From positions 6,434,556-6,498,555 of the forward strand of contig NC_066850.1 of the NCBI RefSeq assembly GCF_001640805.2: a stretch of DNA of 64,000 bases, given 5' to 3'. Of the stretch, positions 53,356 to 64,000 are shown in pieces. The stretch is from Lates calcarifer (lineage: Eukaryota; Chordata; Actinopteri; Centropomidae). Each line of letters starts with the position of its first letter. The first letter of the stretch is position 1. The translations under genes were made by a program, and so were the position numbers. A model generated the notes under the pieces. It was not told where the DNA came from and did no database searches. It worked only from the letters and a program-made list of their open reading frames with translations.

Positions 53356-53356
<1 letters not shown>

Positions 53357-55688
53357 TTGCTATTAATTATCCAGTGGACAGTTACGCATAATGTAATTGT
53401 GTAATAGTGCAAAATTGTTGCCAACAAAAGCCTAGACCATGGGATCAATCTATCCACTGCACCAGCTTGTGAAGCCACACTGCCCCTCATGGACTTTCCA
53501 GCATATAGCCTTGTCCCTTCAGCCATGCTCTGCTGAGCACATATTAAACAAGTACATAAGCCTTTTGGTGGGATCATTAAAACCCAACTAAGAATGTATA
53601 ATTGCCATGCTTATGACATTATTTGTGTAACAACAACACAATGCTGTACATCAGGTATAAGATAACATCCAATAGGGATTGGAGGGGCGACACTGAATTG
53701 ATGCATTGAGTGTGGAGTGCAGGTGGAGAGAGGGCGGGAGAAACCGGCAGACGGGCTCAGAGTACTCAGTGTGACTGCTGCACTAGGGATCTGCATTTTG
53801 CATAGGCTGGAGCAGCTGCTTTCTGTGTATGAGGTGCGAAAGAGGGCGGGAGCAAGGCAAGCGAGAAAGAAGGGAGTGATGGAGCAGGAGAGAGATGAGG
53901 GTGACAAAGTGTGTGAGCCACATTTGGAGTCAGACCTACATCACACTACATGGCTGAAGCAAAGCTATAGCATGTTAAGAAGAGCCTCTACCATTGTGTC
54001 AACCAGTGTGTTGATAGCAAAGTACGATACTGTTTATAGAGCCAAATGCATCATTTTAAGACAGTGTTTACCATCTTAAACTTTAAATACTGAGGAAAAA
54101 TTGCTCATCACCACGTCTCTTGGCTTACTCTGTGTGACTCCATGGGAAAAGTGCAACACAGTCAAGAAGGTAATCTATGTGTGTTGACCATCCAAATACT
54201 TCTAAATCATCTATGTAAATGAAAGTCGCCAGGTTTGTTTAACTGCAGTTTGGCAGTGCGGTATAAATCTAGACTTGAATCACACTCAATATTCTGAAAA
54301 CACCATCACAATCACCATGTTTGGGTGTATACTATACTCTATACAGAAAGACCTGAATAATATTTATGATAGTTAAGTGTATGCAAGTTATTCTTTACTT
54401 CAATATCAAAGCAAAAATTCTTCAATAATCTGGTAATAAAATTCCATGGCTTAAGATAAAGTCATATTAAACTCAGCGGCCTACTGCATACCACAGAGAC
54501 TAAGTCCCTGTAGAGATATTACAGTGTTTTCTGTTAACATGAGTGTCCCTAAAGTCAAGCCCTTCTTGAGGCGCTCTGTCTGAGCCACATCGGTCAAGTT
54601 CAGAAGCTCTCAGAAAAGACTGCCATATCCCCGCGATCCTGAAAGCCACATGGGGACAAATGTGACAGAGTTAATACTGCATAACGCAACGAGCGTTTTC
54701 CACCGATTATGAGACAGTAGACATAGCTACTCTTAAAATAATAACCATGCGGCTACAGTGTGAGTCCTAAAAATATTGTCATACATAGCTACAAGGAGAT
54801 GTTCAAAGGCAGAAATACCAAGAAATAATTAGTAGGGACTGTGCAAGTGTGAAACCTTGATATCACAAAGAAACCGTTTATAAAGGCTACCGTGCTTGAA
54901 TACTTTCAGGCTACATAAAAACCACTCCAACGTGGATCTCTAAAGATGCAGGATATGCTCCAAAACGGCATGGATTAAAGAACTTTTTTTTATGAACTAC
55001 GCTGTGCTCACCATTGAAATTCACAATGTTTTCCCATCAGCCTTTTCATTTTAACGTGTCGCGGGAACTGCAGTTGCTAAGCATCCTGACAAAACCATGT
55101 GTGATAGAATATCAGATAGTTTTATCCATTTTCATGTTTTAGAGCCGAGCCACGACAGAAATCCCAACTGCAGTCCATGGGTCTACACCCCACTAAATAT
55201 CCTAGGCACTGGGTTTATCCCCGGGGGTACTGCACAAATCCGACGTGGAATCCCCGACAATTTTTTTTGTTTGTTTGTTTTTAACCCTCAGAGTTTAACA
55301 CTGCAAGAAGAACAAGCAAAATGTGGGCATGCAGCTGTCTCTGGCTTACAGTGGATGGAGGGCATGAATGATCTGAAGCGCCAAAACCGAAGGAATCCAG
55401 TCAATATAGGGTCCCAAGTTCTGAGAAATAGCAGGTCATTAAATTTTCCTGCAATTCTCCCCGGGGCTAGTTATACGATCCAGATGGACAGGTTCGGAAT
55501 GAAATCCGCCCCATCGCCGGAGTGCGCAGAGCAGGCATGGCGCAGCTAGAACAGGTGCAGCACGCCTCGAATCACCTGGCTGGTGCAGTGGCAACCTCAC
55601 ACCCAAAACCTGGCTATAGTGGCACCAAAGCACACTAAAATCAGTCCTGACTGAGGGAACTAACGCCGTAACAACCCTCTTTCCTTAC

Positions 55689-56169
55689 CTGTAATCTATG
55701 CAGATATCACAGCCGCAGCCGCATCGACACTGCGGATAAGAGGCACGTCCAGAGCAATCCCCAACTCCTTTCACTCCCCCCAAAAATGAGAAATGCTTAG
55801 AATAATGTTATATCCTGATCAAACGGCTTGTCCACTTTAAATCCCCGGTAGGTTTGTAGTTAGAAGGCGATTCCTGCACGGGAAAAAGAAATAGCAGAAG
55901 ACTTCCAGCAGCATCCCCGATCAGCAGGACTCTACTACGCCGCTCTGAGCGCTCTGAGACCCGGGAGCAGCACTTCCCATCCCTCGGCTAGGACGCACTT
56001 GGTATGCCGCTGGAAAAGCCGCTGCGCCGTATGGGATACCGCAGGAGGCTGTGCTTGTGTGCGTGTGTGTGCGTGTATGTGTGTGTGTGTAGAGAGCGTG
56101 TGTGTATAGATGTGACTCAGTGCGGTGCTCCTGTTCAACTGAGGTGCTGAGGGTGCTGCAGCGGAGTGC

Positions 56170-56213
<44 letters not shown>

Positions 56214-56330
56214 CAGAGAGAGGGACAGGAGGGAGGAGAGAGAGAGAAAGAGAGAGAGGTGCGCTTGCAGCCTCGGAGTTTGCAGTTTCGCAGCGGATCT
56301 TAAGGCTCGGGAGGGACTGAGTAGATGGCG
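55689..56330 (-). other. plxna4: proposed non-coding exon 1 of plxna4 (right boundary approximate)
   Basis: On the minus strand this segment ends in ACAG|GTAAGGAAAG (donor GT at 55688-55687), a near-perfect donor, just downstream of a CpG-rich block. Mammalian PLXNA4 has an untranslated first exon separated by a large intron from the long first coding exon, and the arrangement here (24 kb intron, acceptor before the ATG exon) matches. The leader holds three short uORFs: 55921-55980 (19 aa), 55837-55914 (25 aa) and 55707-55724 (5 aa). The transcription start is not determined, so the right boundary is a guess. It could fall inside or beside the (GA)n tract at 56173-56258. Confidence 0.55.
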
Positions 56331-56430
56331 CTTCGTCCGCTGCAAAAAACGACTGTTTTCACCAAGGATCCCGACTCACCCGCAGTAATATCAAGGGGCT
56401 GCGCCTGGGTTACATTTTTAAGCCCCTGGC
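55690..56430 (-). promoter_or_regulatory. plxna4: CpG-rich promoter region, proposed for plxna4
   Basis: By hand count about 40 CpG dinucleotides fall in these roughly 740 bases, far denser than the surrounding introns and intergenic DNA. The block carries a long polypurine (GA)n tract, which reads as CT-rich on the transcribed strand's partner, and a weak TATA-like CTTAAAAATG (minus strand, about 56422-56413). It lies immediately upstream of the consensus donor that ends the proposed exon 1. The promoter assignment is inference from CpG density plus splice context; no other gene start is obvious in this block. Confidence 0.55.
56173..56258. repeat. plxna4: (GA)n polypurine tract in the proposed plxna4 promoter or exon 1
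   Basis: GA repeats with a few interruptions (GGAG, CAGAG, GGGACAGGAGGGAGG). The position inside the CpG-rich block means it either lies in the core promoter or appears as a CU-rich stretch in the 5' leader. Length variation here could affect expression. Confidence 0.9.
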
Positions 56431-58246
56431 AACTACCGTAAAAGAAGCTTAGTGCGCATTAATGAGCGCCAGACCAAACAATGTCCATCTGAAGACATGT
56501 ATTACTGTAATCATGATTATGATCCAATTTCCTTTAAATACAGCGACAGAGCGCCAGCTGAGGTAAGGTAATTCCACTACCGTCCAATGCAGGTTCACGT
56601 TTATTTTTTGTGCCAGCACCATAAAACAATCGCACAAACATATTTTAACAGGAAGGATTTAAAAAGTTAATTTTCAAGTTCAATAGTTCCACCCTTTGAC
56701 GGGGTATTTTTTCACCTACGAAAATAAGGCCGTAACAGAGAATATGAGATTAAATAAAGCTTATGTTTGTTAAAGTAGAGGTTTATGCAGTGAGGTATGG
56801 GTCCCGCAGCCAGACGAAGGTTTATGTAATGCATTCATCCCGTTGAGAATGGGATTTGGCAATGCCAAAGGGAAATTTACACAAATACTCTACAATACCG
56901 GGATGAAATGATCAGATCATCGGATTTGAATATCTAATCGCAGGATCATTTAAAGATAGAGATTAAGCAACACAGCAACATAATTACGACACTTGCATAG
57001 TTGTAGGGGATTAGAATCTGCATTTTTGTTCTTTGATGATCTTTTAACATGCTTCAGGAGTGTATCCTCCCCCCATACATTTTAAGCAATTAATATTCTA
57101 AAAGCCTAATTATGTAATCATGTCTTTAAAGAAATAAGCAGTGTGGGTGTGGGGGGATAATGCTTTTTCCACAAAATGGGCTATTAAGCCTACTCCTTAT
57201 CTTCATACAATGACAATTCAAAACAAATCCATCAATATCAGCAAAATATTGCGCACATTAGTCATGCTGAGGTTTCTTTTATTTCCACCTGATGAGATAA
57301 CTTCCAAAATTAGCCACGTTGTTCTGCAATATTAGTATTTCCAATAATTAGTGAAAGGATGTAGAATTTGTGGACCTGGCAATGAGCTCAATGAAAACAA
57401 CTAACTGAAAAAAATGTGAAAAAAATTTATGCCAGCTGACTGGGAGAATAAAGTCGGAGCACGCGCGCCCTGACCATACAGTCTACATCCCTGAAAGTCT
57501 GGGGTAGTGGGCGCTTAAGGGGGTCTTTTGGGGAGGCATCCGTGCCTGCTGCTGCGTCCTCTCCCTCCTTTCCCATCCTCTTTCCCTCCTTCTCTTCCTG
57601 CTCTCACTTTTAGAGGGGTCCCTCGGCTTTGAAACACTGCATCAGAGCCCCACCTACAGGCCAAAGAAACTCTACAGCCACTGACACTGACAAATACAAA
57701 CCAAAGCAAGGTGCATCGCTGGTTCTGTAGTGCTCTGTGACCATTTAATGACCATCTTTCAACAAAATGTTTTAAAACGAGTACGTGTAAGTGTAAAACT
57801 TTACAACTGTAAAACTACAATACACGTATAATACAAGCACAACAGAGAAGTCAAACGAGATAAGCCTGTGATCTGCTGCCTCAGAAAATATTCATACTAG
57901 TGATATTAGGTCTTTCAGACAGAGCAGAAGCACAACGGTGACCTTCAACAAGGTCAAAATGAGTCAGAACTCGCCGTTCTAGCAATATTACAGACATACA
58001 ATGTATCGTCATTGGTCTCTTGGGTGGGGGAGAAGGACCAAAGGCCGGAAGAACACATTTGCTACTCTTTTACAGGCTACAAAGACCAGCACAACAGCTG
58101 ACAATGGCACTAACACAGCTATTTTAGTTTCCGTGTACGCTAACCATGACCAACATGGCACTGAAATAACTCTGCAAAAGCTAATATCCACAGAAGGAAC
58201 CCGAAAAACACAAACATTTAGCCTTCATTTGGAAAAACTTACTTAC
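56431..58246. other. interval between the plxna4 promoter and the orphan first exon
   Basis: No convincing exon on either strand. If the 19-codon exon at 58247-58303 is real, its intron starts here and its next exon might lie here, but the best acceptor I saw (before 57650, minus strand) runs into a stop after three codons. The stretch is AT-rich at 56.9-57.4 kb, with a small CpG group around 57460 and a pyrimidine-rich patch at 57540-57610 on the plus strand. Confidence 0.6.
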
Positions 58247-58303
58247 CTCGCATATTTTCCACAACTGTCTGTCAAACGAGTAAACCCCTGCGTTCAAATG
58301 CAT
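58247..58303 (-). CDS. candidate first coding exon of an unidentified gene
   Basis: On the minus strand an ATG with A at -3 opens 19 codons, MHLNAGVYSFDRQLWKICE. These end exactly at GAG|GTAAGTAAG, a perfect donor (GT at 58246-58245), phase 0. An in-frame TAA lies nine codons upstream (58330-58328), so the ATG would be the true start. About 100 bp upstream sits a CCAAT, CRE and E-box cluster typical of ubiquitous vertebrate promoters. I do not recognise the protein and found no second exon. The frame stays open past the donor (58191-58009), but that part looks like random intronic translation. It could be a small unannotated gene, an alternative 5' exon, or coincidence; it cannot extend plxna4 in frame, because a stop precedes the plxna4 ATG. 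Confidence 0.42.
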
Positions 58304-58390
58304 CTTAGGCACTAGTTTAAACTCCAATTACGATGTTAAAAGTTATAAAAATTACAATATCGAGGAAAAAGAAACGTGACGGCTGTAAAC

Positions 58391-58429
58391 AAAGATGGAG
58401 TGACACGCCAATAATTGACGTCACGTGAC
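58391..58429 (-). promoter_or_regulatory. CCAAT / CRE / E-box promoter cluster
   Basis: In 39 bases there is AAAGATGGAG (58391-58400, YY1-like core CCAT on the minus strand), CCAAT (58408-58412), a consensus CRE TGACGTCA (58416-58423) and an overlapping CACGTGAC E-box (58422-58429). CREB/ATF and USF/MiT-family factors bind the last two. The cluster is about 90-130 bp upstream of the ATG at 58303, the usual spacing in TATA-less promoters. The strand is assigned from that exon; plus-strand or bidirectional use is possible. Confidence 0.5.
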
Positions 58430-61326
58430 TGTAATCTCGCTCACCTGTGCTCTCTCTCTCTCTCTGACAAAAGGCTCACGTTTGAAGCTACAGTAAAATA
58501 AAAGTGTGACCACGTAATAGGTACGCTACACTTTTTAGCTATAGCTCTGTAGTCCCTTGATTTGTGGTGGAACATTTTATGCAGACAGGCCTGATAAAAA
58601 TGTTCAAATGAGCCTGCAGACATAACTTTGAACTTTTTCCACGCTGTATGTAGTATCACATATTATGTATCTTCTTGTTCCAGTGCTTGACTGAAGATGT
58701 GATTCATATTAACGACTTCAGTGTTACATCAAATGAAGATTTCAAGCCTTGTGTATCACACATCTCCCAAAAATATAACCATACATATTTGGTATAGATT
58801 CACTCGTGGGAAAAGAAGAGTATAAGAGGTCATTCTGCTCCTTGGCAGGGTAACACTTTGTGTTATGAAAAAAAACAGCAACACAAGGAATGGACTAAGA
58901 TAGCCTTTTCTCAACAAAAATGTGAAAACAAAGAAAGGTTTTTAGGTCCTAAACCTCAATGTCACCTCTGAGGGAGATTGCCTCCTAGTCAATCAATTCA
59001 AACAATAAGTCAACAATAGCTATGTGTTTGGGGGTGGTTGCTATTTACTCAAACCTCTTTGACAGCCCGTTGGTGTCAGTTTGTGTCAGATCTGTGTTCA
59101 TTTATCATATTTTGGTCCTCATGACAGACTCTGAGGGTATCTCCAGGAGTCATTTGAAGGATGAAAATGCATAGATATCTACAAACCTATTGGCTTCATT
59201 TAATTATTCAATACAAGCACAGAGCTAAATCAACAGTCTGTGGATCTCAATATCAGATAGCTTTCAAAGCGCAGCAAATCAATAGCGCTGCAATCTACAG
59301 TGACAATAGTAATTCCATGAAGGGTCAGGATCGCATGACCTTAAGAAATTAATGTTAAGGTCGCTGGTCCATGAGTAGATCAAACATGCTTGGACCAAAT
59401 GATAATGGGTCTGTATAATTATGTTTTATCATAGGAGTAACATCCTATCTGTGCACTGCATGAGCATATATTAATTCAATCCAAGGACACACAGGTTTGC
59501 TTTGAAAACTTAAACACATAAGGTTTTTTAAACAACAGATAAGTGGAAGATTTGCATGCACATCAGGTATTTCAATGTTGCGTTGACAGCTAACAATCAA
59601 AGAAGAAATTTGTTTGTCTTACCTCTTTTGCCTCTAGTCTGATACCATTTAATGAGAGCAAACTTAAAGATTAATATAAACAAGGATTTGTGAAACAATC
59701 CCATCATGAGGTGCACCAATAGCTGTCCTAGAGCTTATACTCATATCATTCAATTTTCTTTAGCAGATAGAGTTTCCCAACAACAGTGGATGTTCAAATT
59801 TACATTTTCTGAGCATTTTGTCCAGTTTATCTTAAATGTTTAGATTAAAAGTTAATTCTTCCTGGTTATTCCTGGTATTTGGGGCATATTTTCTGTACAG
59901 AATGAAAGCCTAGTTTAAAACTACTATAGCACTTCAGCATGAATATTAAGCAGTGACACTGGTTTAATCCTACTACAAAATTTTGATTTTATGACACTAA
60001 TACAAAAAATGAATGTTAAATGTACTGAATGAGAAGTATAATGACAAATGCAAACAGGGCTCGCCAGGTTATTGTTATACAGGTGTTGAAATATAAATTT
60101 GAATGTTGGCTTATTAAGAGTTCAGCAAATCTGGTCCTGCTGTGTGAAAGCCTGTGTCTGCGAGGGCAAAGGAGGAGAGGAGGATGCAAGCTCAGTGCTT
60201 GGCTCTTTATTAAAATGCACTGACCAATTTGACTTCCCCATTTGTCTTGCAAATGAGATGATGACTTATGGAGGCAACATGAATAGCTTTGATGAAGCCT
60301 CCTTTTTAATGCAGTCAAGTGGGTTGGAGGGAGGTGCGCATGTGTATCTGTGTGTCTGTGTGGGTCTGTTGCCAGCTGGCATGGGGTTATTTCAGCAGCT
60401 CTCCTCGTCTTGCCGAAAACTGTGTGTGTGCATGTGTGTGTATGCGCATAAGCCTGCATCGCGTCCCTGTATCCTTTTGAATTAACTCAGTGAACCCCTT
60501 TAAACACAGCTGTACATGGTTTATCTTAAGCCTGTGGGGATACAGAGATCACCCCACAGTGGTACACTGTTCCCAGGGGTCTTCCCCTTTTCCCCTGAAA
60601 GCCCTACTACACACACACACCCTGCATACACACTGTATCATTCACATAACAGACATCCATCACACATCTGTAACAGTATATCCCTCAATGCGGCAGGCAG
60701 CTAAATCACGCATACCAAGTGTGTATATATCCGCTTTATGGTCAATTCACAAGTCATTTCTAGCTCCGGGATGATAATATTTATGGGCTGCCAATGGTGA
60801 TGCCTGATTGAGTATGTCCATCTTCATAGTGTCTTCCCTTCACTCTCCCAGTGGCTTATTTCTTTGTGGTTTAATCACACTGAAACACTGGATATGTCAA
60901 TCTCATCCATGATATCTCATTTTTGTAGAAAATCTATTAGCGTGACGCTAAGCTAATAAAGTTTTATGTGTTGTATGGACGCAATGAATGACACTCTGAT
61001 ACCTCATTGATTTGGACTGTAAATAGGTTTTCAATTTTCCATCTGTATCATGAGCTACCAGATAGTAAATTATATTGAAGCTGACATTTCTGTATAACTG
61101 GTGTGTGTGTGTGCATGGGCTGGTGCATGCTGGTGGATGGACGGGTGCATTGGATATGTCACTCAGTCATATAATTAGTTCGTTTGCATATTGATGACTT
61201 ACTACTTTTTCCGTAAATGTGTGCACAGTTTTATTCCATCATGTCATGTGTGTGTTTATTCATCCATGCATCATCTCCATCAGCCTCCCCATCAGGCTAG
61301 CAGCTGCCTGTCTGTCTGTCCATGTA

Positions 61327-61363
<37 letters not shown>

Positions 61364-64000
61364 CTGTAGACACTCTAGGGCCAGGTGAGTCAATGTTTTG
61401 CCAGCCTCCTCTCCAGAGATCCAAGCTCACATCCATGGAGATCCAGACCAAGCCACCCCCACTGTGCCTCTTTCTGTCCCTCCAGAATTAAACCCTTCCG
61501 TTGGGATGGGCACTGCAGATGGTCAGGGGGTTGGAGACTAGGGACACAAAATATACAGAGAGAGACAACCAAAAATAAAATGATAAGATAGAATGTGGCT
61601 CACAGGGGCCACACAGTTTCCTGTTGACATCTCACTCTATTACTAGCCCAGTGTTCTATCCTCCACTACAGTGTCAATACAACAAGTTGTGAGTCCTTTA
61701 AAGCAGAGAGGTGTTGATATCAGAGTTTTGGATGGATGACTTTATGACTGACTTTAGAGTAGAGTTCATCATCCCGCTCCTACAATTAACATTGATCTTT
61801 TTACTAACTATAATCATGATCTTTCCCTAACCTTTACCGAGTGTTTAAGTTGCCTAGCTTGCACATATATTGTAGAAGGCAAAACATTTAGATGTATGCA
61901 CTAAACTCAATAAAAGATCTCTGAATGTATGGCACTTCATGTCCTATATATTTCTTTCTTCCTATTGCAGTTTCTTTTTCCCTGTGTCTTCCATCTAAGG
62001 TCCCTGACAACCATGCTTTCCTCAAAAAACTAATGCACAAAGGTCAACTGACCATAGCCACTTTGTGTCATTTTTTGTGTATATAAGGTGGAGGTATGTT
62101 TGTGCTTGTATGTTCTGCACCCATGTGAGAGGAAATAATGTTAACCGCTCGCGAACTACCACCACTGCAAATTCAACATGCTCAAAATTGCAAAACATAT
62201 GCTGATAAGAGCTGAGTAGATGCATCAGGGCTGGACAAACCACTAACCGCAGGCTATGGTCAGGCACAGGCACTCAGTGATGGCCCATTGGCGCCTGGCA
62301 GCCTACTGTTAGCTCGTCATGTCGTGACCCCAAGTCCTTTTTGCCGCCAACAAAATGAAAGCAGTGTCTTCGTCTCTTTCGTGAGGCAAGGTAGACTGAT
62401 AAGGACTGAGCCAGACTGTCCAGAGTGAGAGAGCGCTTGTATTTCACTCATCTATCCTCACTCCTTTGTCACACACAAGCAAACACACACACAAACACAC
62501 GGTTCTAGGAATCCATTGCTGTGGTCTGTGGATATTATCTATCGACTGTATCTTTCACCAACTTGACCAGGAGCTTTCAGCGCAATATCGACTGGCAACG
62601 TTCCACATTATACACTATCACTATCCCTTCCACTTCCCCTTTGGAATGCATCCACTGGCCAAATTTATGTGTGGTTCATATCCTCTTTCTGCAATAGCTT
62701 TGTTTTCTAGGTCCATGTCTTCGGATATTCTTGTCTCATCATGTTTATCTGTCCTGATATTCTTGGCTAAATTGAATGAGCATTTCCAAGGATTTTGAGC
62801 ATGTAATAAATTTATTTTGGGTCCTGTGACCTGCAGTAAAACCATCTCTCAAAAAAGCAGAAATAGCCTTCTGTGCATACTGCAGTCTCTAGAAACAAAC
62901 ATGTGTCACTTAAAATCATTCTGACGTGTGTCTGAGTGCATCATGTTAAATATTCAGAGACAGGAAAGATTCAAAAGGCAACAGGAGCACAAACAAATCA
63001 CAAACCCAGAAACAAGCAAGTCTGCCGTGTTAAACACATGGATGGACTAACTGAATGATTAACTCTGCCTCCCACAATTCCTCCACTGAGCCTCCATTCC
63101 ACCCCCTCCACTGATCATGGCGTTGGTAAAATGGCACGTATGTCAAGCAAACCTTCACTGAATTGTAGAAAATTTGTGCAATTCACACATTAAATCCTTA
63201 TTCAGCCCATACATAATGATACATGATGAGCACCAGTAATAAGATGAGGAGGGAGGAATAGGAAGGGAAAACATTAAATTACCCACAAATGTTATTTTCA
63301 CTGTTAATTGATTGAACACGGAGGGAACACATTTACATTTTAAATTGATCATTGTCTTCCAAGTCTGACGGAGGAGATGTAAATGGTGCAATTATGCATG
63401 CATCAATACATGTCATAAACACGCAGTGTCATTGCACTCTGCCAGAAAGTACTGCATGTGTTACCATAAGCAATGAGTGACAGACTATATCATATTCATT
63501 TTGCATGGAAGTTTTGACAGAGCGACTGCTGCACTCTGTTAACAAACAATAAATAAGAATGCTCTGGCATGCAGACAAACACTACAATGTTGCTATATTT
63601 GACAGTATTTTGAACCAAAGTTCTGAATATATGAATGAAGACAAAACAAAACATCATATTGAAATAATCTGTCAGTGGTGAATAACAAGAGCACAAACAT
63701 GTTGCAGACAAATGATGTCTTTGATTTACAAGCTGAATGAGAGCACATAGTAGAATGCGCCAAAACAACACATCCAGGTCTGTTTGTCAAACAATATGCA
63801 GGAATGGATCTTTATTAAAAAATTTCAATGGATGTTCAAGATGTGCTTGTTGTTTGCATGTGCAGTCACAATCACTGGAGAAATCCCTTTTAATGCATTC
63901 GTCCCGGATCTACCCTGACTTTTATAATCCTTCATTGAATCTTTCACACTGTAGTTGTAGTAATACTTTATAATCCCACTCTGCATTGCTTGAGATGTTT
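58430..64000. other. intergenic DNA right of the orphan promoter
   Basis: No exon with recognisable protein similarity on either strand. Contents: a (TG)16 microsatellite at 61329-61360, AT-rich unique sequence and scattered TGTG/CACA tracts. If the promoter at 58391-58429 is bidirectional, a divergent plus-strand first exon could start just right of 58430, but none is evident. Confidence 0.6.
61329..61360. repeat. (TG)16 microsatellite
   Basis: Pure TG run in the intergenic right part. Confidence 0.98.

Larger units (their letters stand above)
31350..55688 (-). other. plxna4: plxna4 intron 1 (proposed)
   Basis: About 24.3 kb between the proposed non-coding exon 1 and the first coding exon. 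It holds a decayed Tc1-like transposon (37517-38612), a microsatellite cluster (36368-36924), several other simple repeats, an 18-bp perfect palindrome (46511-46528), an 11-bp hairpin (44391-44419) and possible regulatory patches. The open frames inside it have no recognisable domains. The intron identity rests on the exon 1 assignment; if exon 1 lies elsewhere, this is 5' flanking DNA. Confidence 0.6.

Noticed and set aside
53717..54079. 120-codon plus-strand open frame
   Set aside because: No family motif and purine-rich bias; nothing upstream resembles a promoter or acceptor.
55097..55549. 150-codon plus-strand open frame near the CpG block
   Set aside because: No recognisable domain and no promoter or splice context on that strand. 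It falls at the start of the proposed plxna4 intron 1, where GC content lengthens chance frames.
57515..57709. Minus-strand frame with a fair acceptor (TTTGGCCTGTAG) as a second exon for the orphan gene
   Set aside because: In phase 0 the frame hits TGA at the fourth codon.
58009..58191. Minus-strand open frame just past the GTAAGT donor
   Set aside because: Reads like random hydrophobic translation of intronic DNA; no acceptor places it in frame with the 19-codon exon.
58001..58315. 104-codon plus-strand open frame
   Set aside because: It lies opposite the candidate minus-strand first exon and its intron, lacks a promoter on its own side and shows no domain.
1..64000. microRNA, tRNA, rRNA or CRISPR features
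   Set aside because: I looked for miR-29-type seeds (TAGCACCA occurs only by chance), tRNA box B motifs and spaced direct repeats. None had supporting structure.

Overview
This window is vertebrate nuclear DNA, almost certainly from a teleost fish. The evidence is long introns, canonical GT/AG splice sites, abundant (CA)n, (GA)n, (AT)n and (AAT)n microsatellites, a decayed Tc1/mariner element of a family common in fish, and one recognisable gene, plexin-A4 (plxna4), on the minus strand. There is nothing prokaryotic here: no operons, CRISPR array or rRNA, and I recognised no tRNA.

Layout, read along the minus strand from right to left. (1) 64000-58430: intergenic, with no convincing exon. (2) 58429-58247: a compact promoter-like cluster (CCAAT, CRE, E-box) followed about 100 bp downstream by an ATG, 19 codons and a perfect GTAAGT donor. 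This looks like the first coding exon of an unidentified gene. (3) 56430-55689: a CpG-rich, (GA)n-bearing segment ending in a consensus donor, proposed as the plxna4 promoter and non-coding exon 1, with three short upstream ORFs. (4) 55688-31350: intron 1, about 24 kb, containing a dead Tc1-like transposon (37517-38612) and a dense microsatellite cluster near 36.4-36.9 kb. (5) 31349-30001: the first coding exon, encoding the signal peptide and most of the sema domain (415 codons). (6) 30000-16747: intron 2, about 13 kb. (7) 16746-16564: the next coding exon, 61 codons continuing the sema domain in phase 0. (8) 16563-1: the start of intron 3, with a small inverted-repeat (MITE-like) element at 6727-6962. 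The remaining exons lie beyond the left edge.

Together the two coding exons give 476 of roughly 1,890 residues of an axon-guidance receptor. In vertebrates plexin-A4 pairs with neuropilins to receive class 3 semaphorins and also binds class 6 semaphorins directly. The sequence I find least explained is the orphan promoter plus first exon at 58.25-58.43 kb. I found no obviously new biological system. Most other findings are local structures (hairpins, palindromes, repeats, candidate enhancers) of modest interest.
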